Assembly: GCA_020052645.1 (NCBI GenBank)
Contig: JAGVOQ010000009.1
Coordinates: forward strand, 43,000-106,999
Reading direction: 5' to 3'
Length of the DNA: 64,000 nt
From: Candidatus Omnitrophota bacterium
Lineage (GTDB): Bacteria > Omnitrophota > Gorgyraeia > Velamenicoccales > Velamenicoccaceae
Shown here piece after piece: positions 49,785 through 58,213 of the stretch; positions within the stretch are counted from its first letter, which is position 1, and every line of letters starts with the position of its first letter. Under the pieces are notes generated by a model. That model saw only the letters and a program-made list of their open reading frames with translations. It ran no database searches and was not told the DNA's origin. Both the position numbers and the translations under genes were made by a program.

Positions 49785-50030
49785 ATGCATGAATCTTCTT
49801 TGATGCAGGGCATGTTGCAAGCGATCGAAGATGTGCGCTCCAAGAATAACGGGCGCAGGGTTCGTAAGATTACGGTTGCCTTGGCAACGTTTGGGGGCAT
49901 TACCGAGGAGCATTTCCGAACCCACTTTTTAGAGGCGACCCAAGGCACAGATCTTGAAAGCGCTAGGCTTGAGATTCAGAAAGTGCTTTTTGGGTTGGAT
50001 GCGCGCCTGGTCAAGGTAACGCTTTGTTAA
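49785..50030 (+). CDS. hypA: HypA-like nickel chaperone without zinc domain
   Basis: 81 residues from ATG 49785, chosen because HypA begins MHE (His-2 is a nickel ligand): MHESSLMQGMLQAIED. ATFGGITEEHFRTHFLEAT and SARLEIQKV follow the family. Normal HypA is about 115 residues with four Cys of a zinc ribbon between this strand and the last one. Here the chain passes straight from LEIQKV to FGLDARLVKVTLC, with one Cys only. No CxxC is found in other frames either. HypB is not in the window. Confidence 0.82.
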   Translation: MHESSLMQGMLQAIEDVRSKNNGRRVRKITVALATFGGITEEHFRTHFLEATQGTDLESARLEIQKVLFGLDARLVKVTLC

Positions 50031-50056
50031 TACGAAGATACCCGCTTGTTTAAGCA

Positions 50057-50103
50057 CTTCAAAAAAGTCTTTGCCATGGTGTACCGGCAAGATTTTTTTG
50101 AAG
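50057..50103. repeat. perfect-arm hairpin between hypA and hydB
   Basis: CTTCAAAAAA (50057-50066) and GCC pair with GGC and TTTTTTGAAG (50094-50103) around a ten-base loop, with one mismatch inside. It may act as a terminator-like or mRNA-stability structure before the hydrogenase genes. Confidence 0.5.
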
Positions 50104-50155
50104 CAACTTCGGGGTTAATTTTTAAAGAAAAGAAAACCTCTATAGGGGAAAATTA

Positions 50156-51196
50156 ATGAAGCATGGCATTATTTTAAAGTCGGATATGGATCAATGGTTT
50201 GATTCCCTGAAAAAAAGGGGGAAGGTCTATGGTCCGAAAAAAAAAGAGAGCGCATTCGTATTTGGACTTGTGCACGCGTTTAAAGAGATGTCTCTTTCCT
50301 ACATTCCTACGATTCTTCCACCGAAGAAGTATTATCTTCCGCCAAAAGAGTCTTTGTTTAAATTTAAAATTAAGCCTTATGAAGCCGCTAAAGCCACTAC
50401 CGCATTCGAGGAATTTATCCTTTTTGGAGTGCATACCTGCGATATCGCCGGCATTCAGTGTATGGATGTCATTTTTAATGAAAATCCGGCGGATCCTAAT
50501 TATCTGAGTCGCAAAGAAAAGATAACGATTATCGGCATTGAATGTCTTGATTATTGTGATTCTTATGCAACTTGCGCTTCCGTGGGCACGCACATCCATA
50601 AAGGCGGCTATGACATTATGCTCACGGATCTGGGTACAGCGTATCTCGTGCATATCAATTCGGAAAAAGGCGAGCATTTGATTAAGGGAAAAAAATACAT
50701 CAGAGAGTTGGATCTCGAAACCCGAAAAAAATGGGACAAGATAATTGAAGAAAAAAATAAAAAATTCAAAAATGAATTTAAGGCAGAACTTCCTGAAGTT
50801 TCCAAAGTCTTTGAGGAAGGTTTTTTTAGCCCTGTTTGGGAGGATGTGGGGAAGCGTTGTGTGGGTTGTACGAATTGTACGGCTGTATGCCCTACCTGTT
50901 ATTGTTTCGACGTTATTGACGATGTTTCCTTGAACCTTAGTGATGGAGAGCGCTCGCGTGTCTGGAGCTATTGCCAGATGGATGATTTTGCCAGAGTGGC
51001 CACAGGGGAAGATTTTCGTCCCGGTAGAGGCCCCCGACAGAGGCATCGCTATTTCAGGAAATTTAAATATTCTGTTTTAAAATATAACAAATATTTCTGT
51101 ACGGGTTGCGGCCGTTGCACGCGTACGTGCATGGCAAAGATCAGTTTGAAAGAGACTGTTAATGGCCTCTTGGATGAAAAGCGGGGAAAAGGGTAA
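50156..51196 (+). CDS. hydB: hydrogenase beta subunit (HydB/AsrA-type iron-sulfur protein)
   Basis: 346 residues. FILFGVHTCDIAGIQCMD and IGIECLDYCDSYATCAS are the domain shared with anaerobic sulfite reductase A. Two 4Fe-4S motifs follow: CVGCTNCTAVCPTCYC at about 235 and FCTGCGRCTRTC at about 315. HydB carries electrons between the gamma flavoprotein and the delta/alpha hydrogenase core. The gene order B, G, D, A is that of Pyrococcus-type soluble sulfhydrogenases, group 3b. The next gene starts two bases after its stop. Confidence 0.9.
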   Translation: MKHGIILKSDMDQWFDSLKKRGKVYGPKKKESAFVFGLVHAFKEMSLSYIPTILPPKKYYLPPKESLFKFKIKPYEAAKATTAFEEFILFGVHTCDIAGIQCMDVIFNENPADPNYLSRKEKITIIGIECLDYCDSYATCASVGTHIHKGGYDIMLTDLGTAYLVHINSEKGEHLIKGKKYIRELDLETRKKWDKIIEEKNKKFKNEFKAELPEVSKVFEEGFFSPVWEDVGKRCVGCTNCTAVCPTCYCFDVIDDVSLNLSDGERSRVWSYCQMDDFARVATGEDFRPGRGPRQRHRYFRKFKYSVLKYNKYFCTGCGRCTRTCMAKISLKETVNGLLDEKRGKG

Positions 51197-51198
51197 AA

Positions 51199-52080
51199 AT
51201 GAGCGCGGATCAGGATCCTAAAGATATTTTGAAAAACATGCCGTATGAACCTATGCAGGCTAAGATTATTGAGTCGCATCCATTGACGGAGTGGGAACGT
51301 TTTTTCCGTATCAAGCTTGATAATAAAAAGGAATTAGGCCATATGCCAGGGCAGTTTGTCCAGGTTTCTTTGTTTGGGCAAGGTGAGGCGCCGATTTCTA
51401 TATGTTCTTCGCCAACAGAAAAAGGTTTTTTTGACCTTACTGTTCGTCGTATTGATTCAGGAAGCGTTACGCCCGCTTTGCACCGGTTAAAAAAAGGAGA
51501 CGTCGTCGGGATCCGGGGGCCGTTCGGCAGTTCTTTTCCTTTAGATAAGATGCAGGGAAACGATATTTTGATCGTTGCCGGCGGTTTGGGCATTGTGCCT
51601 TTGCGGTCTCTCATTCATTATATTCTTGATAAACGAAAAGATTTTGGGCAGGTTCATATTCTTTGCGGGTGTAAAACGCCTAAGGATATGCTTTATGGCG
51701 ATGAGATTTCAACTTGGGAAAAGCGTGCGGATATTTCTTTTCAGTGCACTGTGGACCGGGCTGATCCTGATTGGAAAGGCAATGTTGGCCTTATTACGGG
51801 ATTGATTCCTGGAGTGACGCTCTCCCTTAAGAAAACATATGCTGTGGTCGTTGGCCCTCCGGTCATGTATAAATTCGTTATTATTGAACTTATAAAGAAA
51901 AATATTCCAGAAAATCAGATCATCGTATCGCTCGAGCGTAAGATGCGCTGTGGGTTAGGTAAGTGCGGCCATTGTCAGATCCGTAATGTTTATGTCTGCC
52001 AGAAAGGCCCTGTTTTTACTCTTGTGGATTTGAAAGAGATGGAAGGTGAATGTCATGAAGGGGAGTGTCGTGCCAAATGA
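51199..52080 (+). CDS. hydG: hydrogenase gamma subunit (HydG-type FAD/NAD(P) oxidoreductase)
   Basis: 293 residues. PGQFVQVSLFGQGEAPISI is the FAD-binding motif, VGIRGPFGSSFPLD and VAGGLGIVPLRSLI the NAD(P) part, and CGLGKCGHCQIRNVYVCQ the 2Fe-2S site near the end. It exchanges electrons with NAD(P)H in group-3b hydrogenases. The last codons and stop are repeated 179 bases on, around an intercistronic element, so the gene once overlapped hydD directly. Confidence 0.92.
   Translation: MSADQDPKDILKNMPYEPMQAKIIESHPLTEWERFFRIKLDNKKELGHMPGQFVQVSLFGQGEAPISICSSPTEKGFFDLTVRRIDSGSVTPALHRLKKGDVVGIRGPFGSSFPLDKMQGNDILIVAGGLGIVPLRSLIHYILDKRKDFGQVHILCGCKTPKDMLYGDEISTWEKRADISFQCTVDRADPDWKGNVGLITGLIPGVTLSLKKTYAVVVGPPVMYKFVIIELIKKNIPENQIIVSLERKMRCGLGKCGHCQIRNVYVCQKGPVFTLVDLKEMEGECHEGECRAK
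52058..52077 (+). repeat. 20-bp direct duplication, left copy
   Basis: AAGGGGAGTGTCGTGCCAAA, identical to 52237-52256. The two copies bracket the cloverleaf-like element precisely. Confidence 0.9.
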
Positions 52081-52234
52081 GGTCGCAATTTATGGAGCGA
52101 AAGCGAACATAAAATGCTGACCGAATTGACCCTTGACATCTACCTAAAAATTGATTTTAGAGGTAAATGTCAAGGATTTAATTCCGACGGACAACTTATG
52201 TCGTTAAAAAAACTCCGTAAGTTGTGTCGTCATT
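52076..52234 (+). repeat. cloverleaf-like intercistronic element, copy 4
   Basis: Outer pairing AATGA/TCATT. Second helix GGTC-GCAATTTATG with CATAAAATGC-TGACC, loop GAGCGAAAGCG. Then GAATT and the third helix CCTTGACAT/ATGTCAAGG with TACCT/AGGTA, then AATTC. Fourth hairpin ACAACTTA/TAAGTTGT. It is flanked by the 20-bp duplication and ends in a run that forms the RBS of hydD. Confidence 0.8.
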
Positions 52235-52236
52235 AA

Positions 52237-52256
52237 AAGGGGAGTGTCGTGCCAAA
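52237..52256 (+). repeat. 20-bp direct duplication, right copy
   Basis: Second copy of AAGGGGAGTGTCGTGCCAAA. It contains the RBS and GTG start of hydD. Confidence 0.9.
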
Positions 52257-53022
52257 ATCTAAACCTAGAGTGGCTTTTTTTGAATTTACGGATTGTGAAG
52301 GTTGCCAACTTCAGGTGGCTAATCTGGGCTTGAGTCTTTTGGAATTGACAAAGGTGGTTGATATTGTAAATTTTAGGGAGATTATGAGCGAACAAGGGAA
52401 AAATTATGATGTCCTGGTTGTCGAGGGCAGTATCTCTTCTAAACATGACGAGGAGCGACTTCGCGCGATCGCCGCAAAAGCTAAAGTCATTGTTGCGTTA
52501 GGGGCTTGCGCTACGACCGGCGGCGTCAATAATTTGAAAAATTTGAAATCTCTGGAGGAACAAAAAAAATCGGTTTATGGAAATGTGATCGATCCTGTAC
52601 CGGATGCACTTCCCACGCGCGCGATCGATGAAATCGTTAAAGTGGATTATTATATTCACGGATGTCCGATTTATGGGCCGGAATTTTTAAAGGTTATGGA
52701 ATGCATATTATTGGGAAAACCCTATAAGGTTCCGCAATATCCTGTTTGTGTGGAATGTAAGCAAAATGAGAATATCTGTGTTTATGAAAAAGGCCTGTTT
52801 TGTCTTGGGCCTGTTACGCGCGCCGGCTGTAATTCGTGGTTGCCGAATTATGGCAACGTCTGTGTCGGGTGCCGCGGCTTGATCGATAATCCGGCGGCCA
52901 ACGCGCAAAAGGATATTTTAGAAAAGTACGGTTTGACGGTCGATGAAATCCTGGAAAAATTCAGTCTTTATTGTGCAGGGAAAAAAGATAGAGCCAAATA
53001 TGAAAAAGAAATCAAAAAATAA
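52249..53022 (+). CDS. hydD: [NiFe] hydrogenase small (delta) subunit
   Basis: 257 residues starting with GTG at 52249 behind AAGGGGAG. EFTDCEGCQLQVANLG holds the proximal-cluster Cys pair, VVEGSISSKHDEE and ALGACATTGG follow, then YIHGCPIYGPEF and Cys-rich CVECKQNENIC and CVGCRGLID. This matches the 20-kDa-type small subunit with three clusters that feed the NiFe site. It overlaps hydA by 23 bases. Confidence 0.93.
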   Translation: MPKSKPRVAFFEFTDCEGCQLQVANLGLSLLELTKVVDIVNFREIMSEQGKNYDVLVVEGSISSKHDEERLRAIAAKAKVIVALGACATTGGVNNLKNLKSLEEQKKSVYGNVIDPVPDALPTRAIDEIVKVDYYIHGCPIYGPEFLKVMECILLGKPYKVPQYPVCVECKQNENICVYEKGLFCLGPVTRAGCNSWLPNYGNVCVGCRGLIDNPAANAQKDILEKYGLTVDEILEKFSLYCAGKKDRAKYEKEIKK

Positions 53023-54340
53023 AGATGTTAAGATCGATGTGCATTATTTGACGCGCGTTGAAGGCCATGGCGATATCACTGTGGATGTTAAGGAAGGTGT
53101 CATCAAAGACTGTCGGTTTAAGGTGATAGAATCCGCCAGGTTTTTTGAGACCATGCTTTGTGGTCGTTTGATTTATGAAGCCCAGCATTTGACATCGCGC
53201 ATCTGTGGCATTTGTTCGTGCGGCCACAGCTTGGCTTCTATCAAAGCCGCGGAAGATGCGATCGGGGTTCGACCGCATGATGATACTATTCTTTTGCGCA
53301 AGCTCTTGCTTTTCAGCGAACAGATGGATAGCCATGTGCTCCATGCGTTTATCCTTGTGGCGCCTGATCTTTTGGGCGTGGGGAGCATTTTTCCTTTAGT
53401 TAAGACGCATCGCTCTGTCATTGAGATGGCGCTACGCATGAAAAAGCTCTCTGATTTTGCCGGTGAGGTTTTGGCTGGCCGCCACACGCACCCTATTTCT
53501 TTTGTGATCGGTGGCCTTACCAAGATGCCTGATTTAGACCGGCTGAAAAATCTTTATGCAATGATGATAGAAGCCCGGTCGGATTTTGATAAGACGCTTA
53601 AGCTTTTTAAGAAACTTGAGTTTCCGTCTTTTGAGCGCAAGGCCCAGTATGTTGCTTTATCCAATGATCAGGAATACGCCTTTTACGATGGCCACATCAA
53701 CGTCAATGGGGCATCTTTGATTGAGGCGCAAAATTATTTAAGCATCATCAAAGAAGAGGTGAGGGATTATTCTTCGGCGAAATTTGTCAGTGTTAATAAT
53801 GCTCCTTATATGGTGGGGGCTTTGGCGCGTTTTAATTTAAATGGCGACCAGCTTAACAAGACGGCAAGAGCCGCGGCCAAATACCTAGGGCTGAACCGTC
53901 CGTGTTATAACACCTTTATGAATACGGTTGCGCAAGTCGTGGAGTGGGGGCATTGTTTAGAAGAATCCATCCTGATCTTAAAAAGGATTTTGAAAGAAGG
54001 ACTTAATGATAAGAATGTTTTGGTCACGCCTTTCCCAAGACGGGAAGAGTGGCCGATTCGAACGCGTCCAGGCCGCGGCGTTGGAGCGGTTGAGGTCCCC
54101 AGAGGCATTTTATTCCATGATTATACAGTTAGCGACAATGGCGTCGTGACACAGGCGAATTGCATCATTCCCACCAATCAGAATATCAATAATCTTGAGG
54201 CTGACATGAGAAAGATAGTGCCCGAAATTATTGATAAACAATCTGAAAAAGAGATGACATTGACCTTAGAGATGCTGGCGCGTGCCTATGATCCCTGTAT
54301 TTCCTGCTCAACCCACGTTTTGGATGTTAGGTTTGTCTAG
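53000..54340 (+). CDS. hydA: [NiFe] hydrogenase large (alpha) subunit, group 3b-like
   Basis: 446 residues from ATG 53000; it overlaps hydD. VHYLTRVEGHGDITVDV opens the fold. RICGICSCGHS is the N-terminal nickel motif (RxCGxCxxxH) and DPCISCSTHVLDVRFV at the C-terminus the second one (DPCxxCxxH). Seven residues follow the His, a short tail for the endopeptidase encoded next. The subunit oxidises or evolves hydrogen in the cytoplasm, linked to NAD(P) through HydB/G; sulfur reduction is possible in this group. Confidence 0.95.
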   Translation: MKKKSKNKDVKIDVHYLTRVEGHGDITVDVKEGVIKDCRFKVIESARFFETMLCGRLIYEAQHLTSRICGICSCGHSLASIKAAEDAIGVRPHDDTILLRKLLLFSEQMDSHVLHAFILVAPDLLGVGSIFPLVKTHRSVIEMALRMKKLSDFAGEVLAGRHTHPISFVIGGLTKMPDLDRLKNLYAMMIEARSDFDKTLKLFKKLEFPSFERKAQYVALSNDQEYAFYDGHINVNGASLIEAQNYLSIIKEEVRDYSSAKFVSVNNAPYMVGALARFNLNGDQLNKTARAAAKYLGLNRPCYNTFMNTVAQVVEWGHCLEESILILKRILKEGLNDKNVLVTPFPRREEWPIRTRPGRGVGAVEVPRGILFHDYTVSDNGVVTQANCIIPTNQNINNLEADMRKIVPEIIDKQSEKEMTLTLEMLARAYDPCISCSTHVLDVRFV

Positions 54341-54358
54341 AATAATAAAAATAATCCC

Positions 54359-54832
54359 ATGAGCAATAATAAACAAGATAGGATCGCCGTCATCGGATTG
54401 GGCAATACATTGCGCAGGGATGACGGCATTGGCATTCATATCCTGGCATTGTTGCAGGAGAAGTTCAAACATAACAAAAAGATCTCTTTTCTGAATTTTG
54501 GCATCGCGAGTTTCGGCCTGTTGAATTATTTCGATAATTTCAAAAAAGTCCTTTTGATCGATGCGATCGAGGCGGGATTTAAGCCGGCGACTTTAAAAAT
54601 CTTTAAACTTCAAGATGCTTCTTATGAAATTGTGGAGAAAAAAATTTCATCCCACGAATTGACTTTAAGCGATCTTTTTCGCCTCTATCAAATGTTGAAA
54701 ATCTCCGCGGATGTCTATGTCGCCGGTATCCAGGTCAAAGATACCTCGTATGGCCTTGAAATGTCCAGCGCCCTTGAAAAAGCCCAGTCGAGAGTGGTTG
54801 AAGAATTGAGCGCGTTCATCGCGTCTTTTTGA
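54359..54832 (+). CDS. hydrogenase maturation endopeptidase
   Basis: 157 residues. IGLGNTLRRDDGIGIHIL and VLLIDAIEAG (metal ligands Glu/Asp) and SSHELTLSDL (His) are the pattern of HycI/HybD-type proteases, which cut the C-terminal tail of the large subunit after nickel insertion. It follows hydA by 18 bases and is surely its partner. Confidence 0.93.
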   Translation: MSNNKQDRIAVIGLGNTLRRDDGIGIHILALLQEKFKHNKKISFLNFGIASFGLLNYFDNFKKVLLIDAIEAGFKPATLKIFKLQDASYEIVEKKISSHELTLSDLFRLYQMLKISADVYVAGIQVKDTSYGLEMSSALEKAQSRVVEELSAFIASF

Positions 54833-54868
54833 GCCACTTTAAAAACTTTTAAAAAATAAATTTATTAG

Positions 54869-56065
54869 ATGATAACTTTAGAAAAAGCACGACGCATTGT
54901 CCTAAAGCACGCGGTTTTCAAAATAATAAAAAAACTTAATATTTCTGATTGTTTTTTCAAAGTTTTAGCTCAAGATGTTTATAGTTTGAAAAACTCTCCG
55001 TCTTTTGACAAGTCCATTATGGATGGATTTGCGCTTGTGCGATCGGATATCCGAAAAGTTCCTGTTGAGCTTAAAATAGTCGAATCTATTTTCGCTGGGT
55101 GTGTTCCTCGCCGAAAGGTTGTATCTGGGGCGTGTGCCGCTATAGCCACAGGAGCTCTTTTGCCTCGCGGGGCCGATGCTGTTGTCAAAAAGGAAGACAG
55201 CCTTAGTCTTGATTTTAAACGGGTAAGGATTTTAAAAAAAATCGCGCCGCATGCAAATATTTCCTTTAAGGCCGAAAACTTTAAAAAAGGCTGTCTACTT
55301 TTAAAGAAAGGGACAGTTTTGAATACAGCCAGGATCGCTCTTTTGGCTTCGCAGGGATTTAAGAAAATTTCAGTCTATACCGCGCCGTCAGTCGCGCTTT
55401 TAGCAACAGGGTGTGAGATTAAGGAGGCGGGATCGCGTTTAAAGCAAGGACAGGTCTGGGATGTTATTACTCCGATGCTCATGGCGGCCTTGCGGGCTTT
55501 AGGTATTGGGCCGGTGTATCTGGGCAGGGTGGGCGACGATGAAGCACTTCTTTATAAAAAGATAAAAGAGGGTTTAAAATATGATGTCCTGATCACCTGC
55601 GGGGCTGTATCCGTTGGAACACGTGATTTGATTCCTAGTGTTTTAAAAAAGGCTCATTTTTCAACTTTGGTGCATAAAGTGGCTATCCGGCCAGGCAAAC
55701 CGTTTTTATTCGCCGTTCGTCCGCGCCACTTGGCCTTCGGTCTGCCGGGGAATCCTTTAGCAAGCCTGGTAGGTTTTTATTTATTCGTAAGACCCGCTCT
55801 TCAAAAGATTTTAAAAGCGGATTCTAGCCTTTCGCTAGAAGAAGGCATTTTAAGAAAAGGTGTGTATAATAACAGCCAGCGGCTTTCTTTTTTACCGGCT
55901 CGCCTGGCTCCGGCAAAGGATTCTGTTGGGGTCGTGCCGATAAAATACAGCGGGAGCGCGGATGTTTGGGCTGCGGCCAAGGCGGATGTTTTTTTGGTTG
56001 TGCCTAGAAATAAGACATTCTTAAAAAGAGGACAAAGGATAAAGTATTTAAAATTTTCGACATGA
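54869..56065 (+). CDS. moeA: MoeA molybdopterin molybdenumtransferase
   Basis: 398 residues. SFDKSIMDGFALVRSDI (the usual 'SxMDGyAxr'), ATGALLPRGADAVVKKED, TGCEIKEAG and FGLPGNPLASLVGF are family motifs. MoeA inserts molybdenum (or tungsten) into adenylylated molybdopterin. It begins the moe/moa group right after the hydrogenase genes and overlaps moaA as ATGA. No molybdoenzyme is encoded in the window. Confidence 0.95.
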   Translation: MITLEKARRIVLKHAVFKIIKKLNISDCFFKVLAQDVYSLKNSPSFDKSIMDGFALVRSDIRKVPVELKIVESIFAGCVPRRKVVSGACAAIATGALLPRGADAVVKKEDSLSLDFKRVRILKKIAPHANISFKAENFKKGCLLLKKGTVLNTARIALLASQGFKKISVYTAPSVALLATGCEIKEAGSRLKQGQVWDVITPMLMAALRALGIGPVYLGRVGDDEALLYKKIKEGLKYDVLITCGAVSVGTRDLIPSVLKKAHFSTLVHKVAIRPGKPFLFAVRPRHLAFGLPGNPLASLVGFYLFVRPALQKILKADSSLSLEEGILRKGVYNNSQRLSFLPARLAPAKDSVGVVPIKYSGSADVWAAAKADVFLVVPRNKTFLKRGQRIKYLKFST

Positions 56066-57021
56066 AATTTCATCCCTATACGTATTTAAGGCTTTCGGTG
56101 ATCGATCAGTGTAATTTTAATTGTTTTTATTGCCGGCCGTCTTTGAGAAATCATTTTTTAAGAGATGATGAGAGGCTTAGCTTCCCTGAGATGCTATCCA
56201 TTGTTCGCTGTTTGGCGGATTATGGTACAAAACATATCCGCTTCACCGGGGGTGAACCTTTGCTACGAGCCCATCTTCTGGATCTGGTTCAGGAGATATC
56301 CAGCGTTAAAGAATTGGAGTGTTTGTCGCTGACAACGAATGGCTTGCTTTTGTCCTCTTTTTGCCGTGCGCTTAAAGACAAAGGGGTCAAAAAAATAAAT
56401 GTTAGCCTAGATACGTTAAAGAAAGAGCGTTTCAGGCGATTGACAGGTGTGGATGCTTTTGAAAAAGTCCGTAGCTCGCTTTTAAGGGTTAAACAAGCGG
56501 GCCTTGAGGTTGTTAAGTTGAACTGCATCATTATTAAAGATTTTAATGATGATGAGATTCTTGATTTTGTCGCGTTTGGGCAAACGCATGGCATTGAAGT
56601 GCGCTTTATTGAATATTTTCAGACTCAGGCACGTTGCGACGCTTCTTCTTTTGTGTATCTGTCTACGGATGAGGTAAAAGAGATCATCAGGAATAAGTAC
56701 GGCACATTAGAGCTTTTGGGTTCTGATTGTCATGCAGGCCCTGCTCAATATTATCACTTGAAGGGCGAAGAAACGCGCGTTGGCTTTATCAGTTCTGTTA
56801 CAGAGTTTTTTTGCGGCGCCTGTAATCGGCTGCGATTGACAAGCGATGGCAAGCTTTATCCTTGCCTTCATTCAGCGTATCATGTTGATTTAAGAAAACC
56901 TCTGCGGGAAAATGATGGAGCGCGTGTACGGGCGTTGATAGAAGAGGTATTCTTTGATAAAAAATTGTATAATAAATTCTATTGTCCTGAAAGTATCGAG
57001 ATGTCGCGTATGGGCGGATAA
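56062..57021 (+). CDS. moaA: MoaA GTP 3',8-cyclase
   Basis: 319 residues. The radical SAM motif CNFNCFYCRP is near the start, RFTGGEPLLRAHL follows, and a second cluster is formed by FCGACNRLRLTSDGKLYPCL. With MoaC it makes cyclic pyranopterin monophosphate. The usual C-terminal GG lies in MSRMGG, which must reach the active site. It is another source of 5'-deoxyadenosine. Confidence 0.96.
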   Translation: MKFHPYTYLRLSVIDQCNFNCFYCRPSLRNHFLRDDERLSFPEMLSIVRCLADYGTKHIRFTGGEPLLRAHLLDLVQEISSVKELECLSLTTNGLLLSSFCRALKDKGVKKINVSLDTLKKERFRRLTGVDAFEKVRSSLLRVKQAGLEVVKLNCIIIKDFNDDEILDFVAFGQTHGIEVRFIEYFQTQARCDASSFVYLSTDEVKEIIRNKYGTLELLGSDCHAGPAQYYHLKGEETRVGFISSVTEFFCGACNRLRLTSDGKLYPCLHSAYHVDLRKPLRENDGARVRALIEEVFFDKKLYNKFYCPESIEMSRMGG

Positions 57022-57070
57022 GGGCAATTAAGAATGAACAATTAACAATGAACAATGGGAAATCAAAAGC

Positions 57071-57514
57071 ATGATTAAGATGATCGATATTACGGATAAA
57101 GTATTCACGAAGCGTGTGGCAGAGGCCAGTGTCAGGGTCGTTGTCAATCAAGACGTTTTAAACAAAATAAAAAATAAAAAATTACCTAAAGGTGATTGTC
57201 TGAGTGCAGCCCAGCTTGCCGGTGGACTGGCAGCAAAAAACACGGCTGCGATGATTCCGTTGTGCCATCCGATTCGGCTGACTCATGTTGAAATAACCTT
57301 TAATTTTTCAAAAACAGCGTTGGAAATTCGCGCTATTATCAAAGCTTGTGATGCCACGGGCGCAGAGATGGAGGCCTTGAGCGCTTGCGCCATGGCCGCC
57401 CTGACCATCTACGATATGGCTAAGACTGAAACGCAAAGTATTGTTATTACGGATTTAAAATTGTTGAAAAAAACCGGCGGAAAGAGCGACTACAATATTA
57501 AAAAATTCAAATAA
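57071..57514 (+). CDS. moaC: MoaC cyclic pyranopterin monophosphate synthase
   Basis: 147 residues. MIDITDKVFTKRVAEASVRV is the start, LAAKNTAAMIPLCHPIRLTH holds the active-site region, and EMEALSACAMAALTIYDM the end. It works on the MoaA product. The start may be ATG at 57071 or the internal Met at 57080; both lack a strong RBS. It has the normal family length. Confidence 0.95.
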   Translation: MIKMIDITDKVFTKRVAEASVRVVVNQDVLNKIKNKKLPKGDCLSAAQLAGGLAAKNTAAMIPLCHPIRLTHVEITFNFSKTALEIRAIIKACDATGAEMEALSACAMAALTIYDMAKTETQSIVITDLKLLKKTGGKSDYNIKKFK

Positions 57515-57700
57515 CAAAATACAAATCTCAAAAGTTCACAAGTCACAGACATAAACCCTAACCCAAAATACTAAATCCTAAATAAATTGAAAACACAAAT
57601 ATCAAAAGTTTAAAATAAAATTTTTTTTGTTTCAGATTTTTTGAATTTTTCATTTTTGGGTTTGTTTAGAGTTTAGGGTTTAGAATTTTAACATGTTGTC
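57515..57700. repeat. intergenic inverted repeat (CTAAAC/GTTTAG type), second copy
   Basis: TAAACCCTAACCCAAAATAC and ACTAAATCCTAAATAAATTG mirror TTTTTGGGTTTGTTTAGAGT and TTAGGGTTTAGAATTTT. It shares its word set with 48630-48778 and 61797-61930. Confidence 0.65.
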
Positions 57701-57724
57701 TTATCTTTATTTCTCGGAATTCAT

Positions 57725-58213
57725 ATGACAGGACGTATTTTTTCTATTAATGTCAGCGAGAACAGAAACGAGCCTAAAAAAATGGTGCCTTGTGCTTCTT
57801 TAAAAAGAGATTTCGGCATTATGGGTGATGCGCACGCTGGCCCCGGCATACGCCAGGTCAGTCTCATGTCTATTGAAGACATGGAAAAAGCCGAGGCCAT
57901 GCTGGTTTTAAAGGAGATAGAACTTAAGCCCGGGATTTTTGCGGAGAACATAACAACAGAGGGTGTTGATCTATCGCGCCTTAAAGTCGGTAATCTGATA
58001 AAAATTGGCACAGAGGTTGTTCTTCGTGTCGAAAAAATAGGAAAAGATTGCTCTTCTCCTTGCCGTATCGGCCAGAGTTTAGGCGATTGCCTTATGCCCA
58101 AAAAAGGCATTTTTGCTTCCGTTGAAAAAGAGGGGACAATCAAGATTTTTGACAAAATCGAAATTGAAAAGCCCATGATCGGGCTCAACCACAACAAACC
58201 CATATATAAATGA
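57725..58213 (+). CDS. MOSC-domain protein
   Basis: 162 residues. FGIMGDAHAGPGIRQVSLMS and PGIFAENITTEGVDLSRLKV are MOSC motifs; the conserved Cys is in CSSPCRIGQSLGDC. MOSC proteins handle molybdenum cofactor sulfur or related thiol chemistry, and small stand-alone ones are common in anaerobes near moa genes. It overlaps rlmN as ATGA. Confidence 0.88.
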   Translation: MTGRIFSINVSENRNEPKKMVPCASLKRDFGIMGDAHAGPGIRQVSLMSIEDMEKAEAMLVLKEIELKPGIFAENITTEGVDLSRLKVGNLIKIGTEVVLRVEKIGKDCSSPCRIGQSLGDCLMPKKGIFASVEKEGTIKIFDKIEIEKPMIGLNHNKPIYK

